The notes under the pieces were generated by a model that made no database searches, was not told the DNA's origin, and saw nothing but the letters and a program-made list of their open reading frames with translations. Positions 17,198-25,219 of a stretch of 64,000 nt of DNA are shown in pieces (position 1 is the first letter of the stretch; every line of letters starts with the position of its first letter). Source of the stretch: Parapedobacter koreensis (GTDB taxonomy: Bacteria > Bacteroidota > Bacteroidia > Sphingobacteriales > Sphingobacteriaceae); assembly GCF_900109365.1 (NCBI RefSeq), contig NZ_FNZR01000003.1, positions 372,001 through 436,000 of the forward strand, read 5' to 3'. Both the position numbers and the translations under genes were made by a program.

Positions 17198-17941
17198 TCA
17201 ATGCACATGTGGGTCAAATAAGAAGTTTACGAGGGAAATGGCAATCCCCAAAGCCACAGCGATTATTTTCCTCCTGTTGAAATTGTGATGGTCCGCAGAG
17301 CCCGATTCAAAAAGAATCGTTGTGGAAATATGGAGGAAAATACCGATAACCACGGCCATGATCCGATCGAAATACTGCTCGATGTGGCCGATTTCACCAA
17401 TGCTGATAGCCTGGCTGACCAGGTAACCCAAAGGTGTCATCGCAGCAAACACCGCCAACAATGAGATGATATACTGCCTGGAAAGGGAAGTGTGCAACAA
17501 GAGGCTACCCAATGCGAAAGCCGCAGGAATGTGGTGCAAAGCAATCCCGAAGGTAAGCTCATTTTGGTGGTGGGAAGCCAATGGCATCCCTTCCAAAAAC
17601 GCATGTAAACACAGGCTGATCATGATTCCCAAAGGAAATGCGCCGCTCGGCTTGTGCAAGTGGTGGATATGCCCGTGCTCAATGCCATGGGAAAATTGCT
17701 CCAAACCCAATTGGAAAAGAAAGCCAAGGAGCACAAATAGACCAATGTATTCGCCGGACGAACTGTGTGTATGGTATACTTGGGGAATAAGGTGCAATAC
17801 CGTGATGGAAAACAAATAAGCACCGCTAAAGGAAAGGATGAGCTTCAGTGCATTGGTATTATCACGTTTTACAAAAAATACCGATACGCCGCTCGCAAAT
17901 GCGGAAACAAATAAAATAGCAATAATCAACGCAGTACTCAT
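17198..17941 (-). CDS. ZIP-family divalent metal transporter
   Basis: A 247-residue polytopic inner-membrane protein with about eight helices. The His-rich cytoplasmic loop (HGIEHGHIHHLHK) and the two metal-site helices (SLCLHAFLEGMPLA and ALHHIPAAFALG) are diagnostic of ZIP proteins, which take up zinc, iron or related cations. Its ATG overlaps the stop of the upstream PAP2 gene by 4 bp (17938-17941), so the two are translationally coupled. The metal is not predictable from sequence. Confidence 0.9.
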   Translation of the reverse strand: MSTALIIAILFVSAFASGVSVFFVKRDNTNALKLILSFSGAYLFSITVLHLIPQVYHTHSSSGEYIGLFVLLGFLFQLGLEQFSHGIEHGHIHHLHKPSGAFPLGIMISLCLHAFLEGMPLASHHQNELTFGIALHHIPAAFALGSLLLHTSLSRQYIISLLAVFAAMTPLGYLVSQAISIGEIGHIEQYFDRIMAVVIGIFLHISTTILFESGSADHHNFNRRKIIAVALGIAISLVNFLFDPHVH

Positions 17942-18522
17942 AATATATTAGTTGCCGGTAGGGGATTGGGGGTTATGAAACGGAAAATCAGGCCGGTGCA
18001 CCAGCCGACTAGGCAGCCAAGGATAGCGCCGCCAAGAATATCCAATGGATAGTGTACTCCCACGTATATTTGGGCGAAGCTGATGATTGCGGCCCAAGCA
18101 AGCCCAAGCCATAGGATGGGCTTCCAGCGACGGTAAAAAACTAGGATAAGAACCATCGCGATGGCAAAATGGTTGGCCGCATGCGACGAGGTAAAGCTGT
18201 ACCCGCTACCGCACCGCACACGGATGTTCACTTCTTCTTTAAACTCGATGTCATTGCATGGCCTGACCCGCTGGACGGATTTTTTAATCACGGAAGAAGA
18301 AAGCGCGTCTGCGATGCCAAACGTGATCAAGATGAGGAAAACAATGAGTACCCCTTTTTTTTTGTAGTTTTTGATACAGAAAATAATGATAAAGAGGTAC
18401 AAGGGAGCCCAGGTATACGGATTGCGCAATACCGGCATCAGCCAATCAAAGAATGCATTGCTCCACCCTTGGTTGATAGCTAAAAAAGCTTCTTGATCTA
18501 TGGAGATGAGTTGATCGATCAT
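17938..18522 (-). CDS. PAP2-superfamily membrane phosphatase
   Basis: The 194-residue membrane protein has about five helices and the three PAP2 motifs: KKSVQRVRP (K-x6-RP), FTSSHAAN (variant of PSGH) and AQIYVGVHYPLD, where the usual Arg of SR-x5-H-x3-D is Gln. The catalytic histidines are present. Family members dephosphorylate undecaprenyl pyrophosphate, phosphatidic acid or phosphatidylglycerophosphate on the periplasmic side. It is first in a two-gene unit with the ZIP transporter and has a good promoter 22 bp upstream. Confidence 0.88.
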   Translation of the reverse strand: MIDQLISIDQEAFLAINQGWSNAFFDWLMPVLRNPYTWAPLYLFIIIFCIKNYKKKGVLIVFLILITFGIADALSSSVIKKSVQRVRPCNDIEFKEEVNIRVRCGSGYSFTSSHAANHFAIAMVLILVFYRRWKPILWLGLAWAAIISFAQIYVGVHYPLDILGGAILGCLVGWCTGLIFRFITPNPLPATNIL

Positions 18523-18543
18523 TTAAATTAAACAAAGTTGCAA

Positions 18544-18572
18544 CAAAAGTAGAAATAAATTTGGATTTCCAA
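18544..18572 (-). promoter_or_regulatory. Promoter of the PAP2-ZIP operon
   Basis: On the minus strand a -33 TTG (18572-18570) is followed after 18 bp by TACTTTTG (18551-18544), an exact TAnnTTTG. The predicted leader to the ATG at 18522 is about 17 nt. Confidence 0.65.
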
Positions 18573-18673
18573 TGATACGCCTGACAATTAAAAAATACAG
18601 CACAATATTCCTAATTTTATCGCCTCGAAAATAAACATTTGTAGCAAACAGACAGTAGCTAAAAAACAAGAAA

Positions 18674-20056
18674 ATGACATTAATCAAATCCATCTCGGGT
18701 ATCCGTGGTACCATCGGAGGGAAACCGGGAGAAGCACTTACTCCGGTTGATATTGTAAAATTTACTGCCGCGTTTGGCCAGTTTATCCGGCAAAAGACAG
18801 GTATCAACAAAATAGTCGTCGGCCGCGATGCGCGTATTTCCGGCGAGATGGTGCGCAACCTGGTCATTGGTACGCTCCAAAGCATCGGCATGGATGTGGT
18901 TGATCTGGGATTGTCTACGACGCCCACGGTTGAAATAGCGGTACCCCAAGAGGGGGCCGGTGGGGGGATCATCCTGACGGCCAGCCACAATCCTATCCAA
19001 TGGAATGCACTTAAATTACTAGACGGGAGTGGCGAATTTATCAATGATGCGGCGGGACAGCAGGTGCTGGAACTGGCAGAAACCTTGGATTTTGATTTTG
19101 CAGACGTGCACCAACTGGGCTCGGTGGCCTATACGGATGGTTATTTGCAGCGACATATTGACCAAGTGCTGGCGCTACCTTTGGTTGATGCTGCAGCGAT
19201 ACGGCAGGCGGGATTCAAGGTAGCGGTGGATGCCGTAAATTCAACGGGGGGGATATTCGTACCGGCACTCTTGGAAGCGCTTGGTGTAGAAACGATATAC
19301 CCGCTCTACTGCGAGCCGAATGGTGATTTTCCGCATAATCCGGAGCCCCTCGCTGAAAACTTAACCGACTTAGCCGCGCTCGTCGTCGAAAAAGGTGCCG
19401 ACTTGGGGATTGCAGTAGACCCTGATGTAGATAGGCTCTGTTTCATGATGGAAAATGGGACGCTATTTGGCGAAGAGTATACGTTGGTAGCAGTAAGTGA
19501 CTATGTGCTCCAGCATACCCCCGGGCATACGGTGTCCAATTTGTCCTCTACGAGGGCCCTGCGTGATGTCACGGTCAAGCATGGGGGGCAATACTATGCC
19601 GCCGCCGTGGGCGAGGTCAATGTGGTCACCAAAATGAAAGAAGTAGGTGCCGTGATCGGCGGTGAGGGCAATGGCGGCGTCATCTATCCGGCGTTGCATT
19701 ATGGCCGCGATGCGCTGGTTGGGATAGCACTTTTCCTCACCCACTTGGCTAAAAGCGGCAAGCGTATTTCAGAACTGCGTGCCGGATATCCACCGTACTA
19801 CATGTCCAAAAATAAAATTATACTCACCCCGGATCTGGACGTGGATGGCTTATTGGCCGCCATGCAAGAGCGGTACAACGATGTACCCCATAGTACCATT
19901 GATGGACTGAAGATTGACTTTGAGCAGGAATGGGTCCATCTGCGGAAATCCAATACCGAGCCGATCATCCGGATTTATTCCGAGGCTCCGACACCGGAAG
20001 GGGCGCTGGCCATCGCGCAGCGCATCATCCAGGAAATCGAAGCGTTCATTGGCTAA
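18674..20056 (+). CDS. glmM: Phosphoglucosamine mutase / phosphomannomutase family
   Basis: The 460-residue alpha-D-phosphohexomutase probably interconverts glucosamine-6-P and glucosamine-1-P for UDP-GlcNAc synthesis. The four family motifs are present: phosphoserine loop TASHNP (S104), metal loop DPDVDR (249-254), sugar loop GEGNGG (330-335) and phosphate loop RKSNTEP (424-430). The sugar loop differs from the SGH form of many GlmM proteins, so phosphomannomutase activity cannot be excluded. It is divergent from the PAP2 gene and 52 bp before the arginine-deiminase-like gene. Cytoplasmic. Confidence 0.82.
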   Translation: MTLIKSISGIRGTIGGKPGEALTPVDIVKFTAAFGQFIRQKTGINKIVVGRDARISGEMVRNLVIGTLQSIGMDVVDLGLSTTPTVEIAVPQEGAGGGIILTASHNPIQWNALKLLDGSGEFINDAAGQQVLELAETLDFDFADVHQLGSVAYTDGYLQRHIDQVLALPLVDAAAIRQAGFKVAVDAVNSTGGIFVPALLEALGVETIYPLYCEPNGDFPHNPEPLAENLTDLAALVVEKGADLGIAVDPDVDRLCFMMENGTLFGEEYTLVAVSDYVLQHTPGHTVSNLSSTRALRDVTVKHGGQYYAAAVGEVNVVTKMKEVGAVIGGEGNGGVIYPALHYGRDALVGIALFLTHLAKSGKRISELRAGYPPYYMSKNKIILTPDLDVDGLLAAMQERYNDVPHSTIDGLKIDFEQEWVHLRKSNTEPIIRIYSEAPTPEGALAIAQRIIQEIEAFIG

Positions 20057-20108
20057 GTGCTTTCCAGCACCCGTTGAAATTTGTATATTGCCATTTTTGA
20101 AGATTGAT

Positions 20109-21554
20109 ATGGCTGTAGATGATAGCATACAAGTAACCTCTGAAACGGGTAGATTGCGGCGCGTGTTGGTGCACAGCCCGGATAGTGGATTGGGCAAGGT
20201 CGTTCCTTCCAAGGCGCAAGACTGGCTGTTTGAAGACATTGTGCACCTGGATACCATCCGGCGCAATGAATACGACTATTACGTTAAATTGCTGCTGTAT
20301 TTTTTAGATGAAAGGAAAATCAAGGGCCGTTTGGCCCACATCGATGATCCGGCAAGCGAGCGGGCTTTTTATAAACCCGGCCATCGGGCTTTTTACCATT
20401 CCGAAAAAGTAATCGAATTGCAGGTACTGCTTACCGAAATACTGGAAAGTCCGTCGATCAAGAGCCAGCTTGTCGCTTCTGTTTGCGCTATCGAGGCGTG
20501 CAGCTACGAAATCCAGCAGGAAATGATGGGGTACACTCCGGCGGCATTGGCGAGGGTTTTCTTCAGTGGCACCTACAACGAAACGGTGCTTATCTTCCCA
20601 CCGATTCCCAATTTCATTTTCACGCGGGACATCGGCATCGTCATCAATAATCACATTTTGCTCAATAAACCAAAAAAAGAAGCCCGGAAACGGGAAGCGC
20701 TGATTGCCAAATATATTTTCTACCACCATCCGATTTTTGCCGGATATAGGGATAGGATTATCGAATTGACAGATACCCAGCACCATTTTTTATTGCCCAA
20801 AGATTCGGCAGCAGAAAAAGTGACGCTGGAAGGGGGCGATGTGATGGTGGTGAGCAAGGATCACATCTTGGTTGGAGTGAGCGAACGCACCAGCCGGGAA
20901 GCCGCCGCACAAGTGGTTGCCCACTTGTTTGAACGGGGTGTTGTCAGCAAAGCGACCATCGTGAGGATTCCCAATAAACGGGATTATATGCACATTGATA
21001 CGGTCTTTACGCAAGTAAAGAAAGACGTATGGGTGATGCTGGGCGACTTTTCCCGCGAGCGTACCAAAGGATTGCAGACAGACGATATCCATCGTGCATT
21101 ACGTATCCAAACGCATAAGGCAGACCGGCTGGAAATCATCCAGTTTGAAAAAGCGGATACGGCGCACCCGCGTTTCTTTGAAAGCCTCGAAGATTTGCTT
21201 ATCGATGTAAGCGTATCGGATTTGGGCTGTGCTGCCGAAGATGTGCGGATTATCCTATCGGGCAACGACGAGTTTCCATACGATGCACGTGAGCAGTGGA
21301 CAGATAGTTGCAATTTATTGGCCCTCCGGGAGGGTGTGGTGCTGGGCTACGACCGGAATGACCGTACCACGGAAGCGTTCCGGATGGCAGGTTTCGACAT
21401 CGTGGATGTGCGGACGTTGCTGGCCGATTTGGAGGCGGGCAGGCTGTCCGTTGATGCGTTGAATGACACATTGGTGCTGATGCCGTCAGCGGAGCTGTCC
21501 CGTGCACGGGGCGGTTTTCATTGCATGAGCATGCCTTTATTGCGAGACGAATGA
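20109..21554 (+). CDS. Arginine-deiminase-like amidinotransferase-fold protein
   Basis: The 481-residue protein belongs to the guanidino-group-modifying fold. Residues matching the arginine deiminase catalytic set are visible: FTRD (D174), EGGD (E241, D244), MHID (H295, D297) and the nucleophile Cys in GGFHCMSMP (C472). It probably hydrolyses arginine or a related guanidino compound to citrulline and ammonia. The start at 20109 is chosen because the N-terminal strand begins there; upstream codons overlap glmM and look non-coding. Its stop overlaps the ATG of the next gene (ATGA), coupling it to CtlX. The exact substrate is uncertain. Confidence 0.83.
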   Translation: MAVDDSIQVTSETGRLRRVLVHSPDSGLGKVVPSKAQDWLFEDIVHLDTIRRNEYDYYVKLLLYFLDERKIKGRLAHIDDPASERAFYKPGHRAFYHSEKVIELQVLLTEILESPSIKSQLVASVCAIEACSYEIQQEMMGYTPAALARVFFSGTYNETVLIFPPIPNFIFTRDIGIVINNHILLNKPKKEARKREALIAKYIFYHHPIFAGYRDRIIELTDTQHHFLLPKDSAAEKVTLEGGDVMVVSKDHILVGVSERTSREAAAQVVAHLFERGVVSKATIVRIPNKRDYMHIDTVFTQVKKDVWVMLGDFSRERTKGLQTDDIHRALRIQTHKADRLEIIQFEKADTAHPRFFESLEDLLIDVSVSDLGCAAEDVRIILSGNDEFPYDAREQWTDSCNLLALREGVVLGYDRNDRTTEAFRMAGFDIVDVRTLLADLEAGRLSVDALNDTLVLMPSAELSRARGGFHCMSMPLLRDE

Positions 21555-22471
21555 CCTTATTAATGATCCGCCCGGCGCATTTCGGCTACAACGAACAGAC
21601 CGCCGTAAACAATGCATTCCAGCAGCCCGCAACGGAAAATGGCGAAGCGATCCAGCAAAAAGCTGTGCAGGAATTTGATACGTTTGTGGGGCTGCTGCGT
21701 AGCCACGGTATCGACGTGCTGGTTGTGCAGGATACGGCCTATCCGCACACACCGGACAGTATCTTTCCGAACAATTGGATTTCCTTCCACCAGGATGGCA
21801 CCGTCGTCTTGTATCCGATGTTTGCCGAAAACAGGCGCTTGGAACGGAAGCAGCAGGTGCTTGATGAAATCGGCAACCGATTCCATGTCCGCCACCGGGT
21901 GGACTACACCGGACATGAAACGGAAGGGCGGTTCCTTGAGGGAACAGGTAGCATGGTGCTGGATCGGGTATATAAAATCGCTTACGCCTGCCGCTCTCCC
22001 CGTACAGACGAAGCCCTGTTGTTGGATTTTTGCGGGCAGATGGGCTACCGTCCGGTTATGTTTGATGCAACCGACAGCCGGGGAATGCCGATATACCATA
22101 CCAACGTGATGATGTGCGTGGCGGATGACTATGCGGTAGTCAATTTGGAAAGCATTGCAGCGGTGGATAGGACGGTTGTTGTAGAGGCCTTGGAAGGCTC
22201 GGGGAAGGCTATCCTGCCCATCACTTCAGCACAGATGGATGCGTTCGCGGGCAACATGTTGCAAGTTGAAAACCGGGAGGGCGAGCGTTATCTAATCATG
22301 TCGTCACGTGCATATGAGGCGTTGCGCCCGGATCAGGTGGAGCGGTTGGTGGCGTTCAACCCGATTATCCACGCGCCGCTGGATACCATCGAGCGCCATG
22401 GCGGCGGCAGCGCCCGCTGCATGATAGCCGAGGTGTTCCTCCCCGTCAGCTCGAATGGTCGGCTACAATGA
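21551..22471 (+). CDS. ctlX: CtlX-like amidinotransferase-fold hydrolase
   Basis: The 307-residue protein matches the CtlX family (citrulline utilization hydrolase, studied in Francisella). It shows SIFPNNW, the EGTGSMV block, YHTNVMM and the C-terminal nucleophile in GGGSARCMIAEVFLP (C291). The start is the ATG overlapping the previous stop, since a coupled arginine-deiminase-like partner precedes it and the conserved MIRPAHFGYN block begins within five residues. The two probably act in sequence on arginine/citrulline as nitrogen or carbon source (inference). Its 3' end overlaps the convergent lipoprotein gene by 26 bp. Confidence 0.85.
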   Translation: MTLLMIRPAHFGYNEQTAVNNAFQQPATENGEAIQQKAVQEFDTFVGLLRSHGIDVLVVQDTAYPHTPDSIFPNNWISFHQDGTVVLYPMFAENRRLERKQQVLDEIGNRFHVRHRVDYTGHETEGRFLEGTGSMVLDRVYKIAYACRSPRTDEALLLDFCGQMGYRPVMFDATDSRGMPIYHTNVMMCVADDYAVVNLESIAAVDRTVVVEALEGSGKAILPITSAQMDAFAGNMLQVENREGERYLIMSSRAYEALRPDQVERLVAFNPIIHAPLDTIERHGGGSARCMIAEVFLPVSSNGRLQ

Positions 22472-22901
22472 CCCATTCGCCTTCGATCTTTTCAAACAGC
22501 AGCGTGAAATGTCCCGAGGCATTTCCGACAGTCCGCGTGAGTTGCCATTTGCCGAGCACAAAGCAATGGGTGGGCGATAGCTGTTTCACCTGCAAAATGT
22601 CAAAATGAAGCTTGCCCATGGCTGCGGTATCCGGATAGGTATTGGTATAACGGTCCAAGGTGTTTTGCCAGCCAAATACGGGGCCCTTGCTTCCGACGAA
22701 CAATAGGCTATCATGGTGCCAATAGGTTTCCATGAAGGCGTAGATGTCTCCATTATTCCATGCGCTTTCCTGTTTTTCCATGGAAGCCCTGATGGCTGCT
22801 TCTGGCGTGGCGGGGGCGCTTGAATCCGTTGCCGTTGGATCGGCACAAGAAGAAACGGAAAGGAAAAGCGACACAATGACGAGTAAGTTTATGGCATTCA
22901 T
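22446..22901 (-). CDS. DUF4440/NTF2-like lipoprotein
   Basis: The 151-residue protein has a lipoprotein signal peptide (lipobox LSVSSC, Cys19) and a small NTF2-like alpha+beta barrel (EKQESAWNNGDIYAFMETYW; GEWVIVADHSS at the end). DUF4440 proteins of this size often bind or transform small molecules, but no catalytic residues can be assigned. It should sit in the periplasm attached to a membrane. It converges on ctlX with a 26-bp overlap and has its own promoter in the dyad at 22915-22933. Confidence 0.85.
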   Translation of the reverse strand: MNAINLLVIVSLFLSVSSCADPTATDSSAPATPEAAIRASMEKQESAWNNGDIYAFMETYWHHDSLLFVGSKGPVFGWQNTLDRYTNTYPDTAAMGKLHFDILQVKQLSPTHCFVLGKWQLTRTVGNASGHFTLLFEKIEGEWVIVADHSS

Positions 22902-22914
22902 GCGTTGGTTTTTT

Positions 22915-22933
22915 TATCTTTACGACAAAGATA
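22915..22933. promoter_or_regulatory. Divergent promoter dyad between the lipoprotein and DUF1543 genes
   Basis: A perfect inverted repeat (TATCTTT 22915-22921, AAAGATA 22927-22933, 5-nt centre) supplies a -7 box to each strand: TATCTTTG on the minus strand (22933-22926, exact) and TATCTTTA on the plus strand (22915-22922, one mismatch). Leaders would be about 20 nt on both sides. Confidence 0.55.
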
Positions 22934-22945
22934 GTATTTTCACCC

Positions 22946-23500
22946 ATGGATGCCACGCTATACATGTTGCTGCTGGGGTGCAAACCGGAAGGCAGGCACA
23001 CGGAGCAACACGATGTTTTTTTCGGAATCGGAACTGCATTGAGTGATTTGGTGCCGGATATCAACGCTTTTTGGCCCGAAGCCCAAGGGAAAATCCATAT
23101 CGACGCCTGGCGGACGGTTCGCTTTGTCGATGGATATACCATTACCGCCATCCCCAAGGACGAGGCATCGCAGCTCGGGGGATCACCGAAGTTGTTTTTC
23201 GTAAACCTGGGCGGCTACAAGGAAGGTGATTTCGAAGAATACCATTATAAATGCCTCTCCATCGCTGCGGATGCCGCCGGGGCAATCAAGCAAGCCAAAG
23301 AACAGACGTTTTGGAAGCATAACATTTCCTCCCATATCGATGATAAATATGGCATCGATGTAGACGATGTCTATGAAATAGGGGATGTACTTGCCCCGCA
23401 CCTGAAAGAGCGGTATACGTTGGTGATCGAGAAAATCGAACAGGGAACACCGGATGAGCTGCATCCGGGGTACCTCAAGCTGAGCAAATTGGTTGGGTAA
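22946..23500 (+). CDS. DUF1543 protein
   Basis: The 184-residue protein starts with the characteristic DATLYMLLLGCKPEGRHTEQ segment of DUF1543, with a second similar half (about 100-184), typical of the duplicated form of this family. Its function is not known. There is no signal peptide or membrane segment. It is divergent from the NTF2-like lipoprotein and converges on the desaturase gene with a 15-bp gap. Confidence 0.85.
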   Translation: MDATLYMLLLGCKPEGRHTEQHDVFFGIGTALSDLVPDINAFWPEAQGKIHIDAWRTVRFVDGYTITAIPKDEASQLGGSPKLFFVNLGGYKEGDFEEYHYKCLSIAADAAGAIKQAKEQTFWKHNISSHIDDKYGIDVDDVYEIGDVLAPHLKERYTLVIEKIEQGTPDELHPGYLKLSKLVG

Positions 23501-23513
23501 TGCGTGCCCAACC
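23491..23513. terminator. Stem-loop across two convergent stops
   Basis: A 7-bp stem (GGTTGGG 23491-23497 / CCCAACC 23507-23513) lies between the stops of the DUF1543 and desaturase genes. There is no T-tract on either strand, so termination is possible but weakly supported. Confidence 0.3.
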
Positions 23514-23515
23514 CA

Positions 23516-24511
23516 TTAGGCGTGTATCCACTTGAAGCTATAACTTTTTTCCGGTATTTTCATCCGGTCGGCCAAGCGCAGCAACCGATCAGGCAGCCGC
23601 ATCAGGTAGTCCCTTGCGCGCTCACCGGCTTCATTAAGCTCCCGGATAGACTCTACCTGCCACTCCCGGAGCAGTTCCTTAAGAATATCTACGTAATCCA
23701 CCGCCGTATACACACCAAGCCGCTGGGCAGCATCGGAAAAATGGGCAAAAGCTTCACCTTGGGGCTCACCCGATTGGCGCAGCAAATGGGCGGGCATCAC
23801 GATTTTTTTGCGCATCATGTCTTCAAAGGCCAACATGACTTCGCTGGGATCCACTTCCATAGCTTTGGAGATAAATGACATGTAGGCCTTGGCGTGCCGT
23901 GCCTCGTCAGATGCGATGACACCGCACATTTTGGCCAGCAGTTTGTCGCCATCCTTCTTGGCAAATCCTGCTACGCGCCTGTGCGATACATTGGTGGCCA
24001 GTTCCTGGAACGATGTATAGATGAAATTGCGGTAAGGGTCATTGCCCGTGCCGATATTGATGCCGTCTTGGAGCAAGTATTGGGTAGATATCTCCATTTC
24101 ACGCATGTTTACGCGTCCGGAGAGGTAAAGGTATTTATTCAGCAAATCACCGTGGCGGTTTTCCTCGGCCGTCCACGCCCGTACCCATTTCATCCAGCCG
24201 CCTTGTTCATTTTTGTTGACGTCTTCCACCATGGTCAGCCAGGATTCATACGTAGGCAACGCCTCTTCGGTAATGGTGTCGCCAATCAGTACGGCCACTA
24301 AATCATAGGATAATTCCCGTGCACTTTCCTGCAATTCTTTGACTTCCCGGAAAAAAGTATCCCGTGAAGCGTCGGGTAGCAAATCGGCAGGCTGCCACAT
24401 TTCTTCCACGGGCTTCAGGTACTCACTCATTTCATTGAGCATGAATGGCTCCAAATACGCCATTACTTCCTTTCGTGATCCTTCGGGTATCTGTTGTGTT
24501 AGTGTTTGCAT
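23516..24511 (-). CDS. Acyl-ACP desaturase (soluble diiron, ferritin-like)
   Basis: The 331-residue enzyme belongs to the stearoyl-ACP desaturase family, which introduces a cis double bond into acyl-ACP using oxygen and ferredoxin. Both diiron motifs are present: EENRH (116-120) and DEARH (202-206). The start at 24511 (MQTLTQQIPEG) is preferred; a longer reading frame from 24583 lacks homology-like sequence and contains the promoter box. It would tune membrane fluidity by making unsaturated fatty acids aerobically. It stands alone between convergent and divergent neighbours. Confidence 0.9.
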   Translation of the reverse strand: MQTLTQQIPEGSRKEVMAYLEPFMLNEMSEYLKPVEEMWQPADLLPDASRDTFFREVKELQESARELSYDLVAVLIGDTITEEALPTYESWLTMVEDVNKNEQGGWMKWVRAWTAEENRHGDLLNKYLYLSGRVNMREMEISTQYLLQDGINIGTGNDPYRNFIYTSFQELATNVSHRRVAGFAKKDGDKLLAKMCGVIASDEARHAKAYMSFISKAMEVDPSEVMLAFEDMMRKKIVMPAHLLRQSGEPQGEAFAHFSDAAQRLGVYTAVDYVDILKELLREWQVESIRELNEAGERARDYLMRLPDRLLRLADRMKIPEKSYSFKWIHA

Positions 24512-24519
24512 ATTTCCTG

Positions 24520-24527
24520 CAAAGGTA
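24520..24527 (-). promoter_or_regulatory. Promoter -7 box (TACCTTTG) of the desaturase gene
   Basis: An exact TAnnTTTG on the minus strand, 8 nt before the ATG at 24511, which predicts a leader of only a few nucleotides. No TTG is found at the usual -33 distance. Confidence 0.5.
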
Positions 24528-24685
24528 GTCAAATACGCTGATAATCTTTTTTTAACAATCCGATTATATTTAAAATATGACAAGAATCATATTTTAAAGC
24601 GTATTTTTGGGCGTTTTAATCCTTAAATCAATAACGGATGAAGCCCCTTCTTGTTTGCAAAAAATGGTAATGGTCAAGCTTAACG

Positions 24686-25144
24686 ATGAATAACTTTAGT
24701 ATACGGGTATATGGCATCCTGATTAATGGAAAGCAGGAAGTGCTGATCAGCGATGAACGGGAATACGGCATGGAGTTCAGTAAATTTGCCGGTGGTGGGC
24801 TCGAATATGGCGAGGGACTGTTGGAAGGGCTCAGCCGGGAGTTTATGGAGGAATGTGGAACAAACATCGAAATCCTGCGCCATATCCATACAACGGATGT
24901 TTTCTTCAAATCCGCATTCAGCGACAGCCAGGTTATCGGGGTTTATTACTTGGTGAGAAACCTAGCACCCTTTGTCTGCCGGTTCAGTGAAAAACGCTTT
25001 GATTTTGAAGCCGGAAAAGAGCCGGACCAAGTGTTCCGCTGGGTGCCATTGGCTGAATTGAAAGCAGCCGATCTTACCTTCGAGATGGACAGGGCCGCTT
25101 GGCAGGTACTGGTGTCGGAAAAAAGCTACGGATTGGAATTTTAG
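24686..25144 (+). CDS. NUDIX hydrolase
   Basis: The 152-residue protein contains a complete Nudix box, G-x5-E-x7-RE-x2-EE-x-G (residues 37-58, ending REFMEECG), in a Nudix fold. These enzymes hydrolyse nucleoside diphosphates linked to another moiety. The N-terminal MNNFSIRVYGILINGKQEVL is typical of small Bacteroidota Nudix proteins. Substrate cannot be assigned. It is 75 bp before the glycosyltransferase gene on the same strand. Cytoplasmic. Confidence 0.9.
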   Translation: MNNFSIRVYGILINGKQEVLISDEREYGMEFSKFAGGGLEYGEGLLEGLSREFMEECGTNIEILRHIHTTDVFFKSAFSDSQVIGVYYLVRNLAPFVCRFSEKRFDFEAGKEPDQVFRWVPLAELKAADLTFEMDRAAWQVLVSEKSYGLEF

Positions 25145-25219
25145 TGGCATAAGCAGGGGGCTTTGGGGGCCAATGAAACCGATAATTGCATACATTCGCG
25201 CTGGTTTTGTTATGGATTG

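Noticed and set aside
18523-19044. 173-codon minus-strand frame overlapping the glmM start
   Set aside because: It covers the conserved GlmM N-terminus in antisense and shows no family features.
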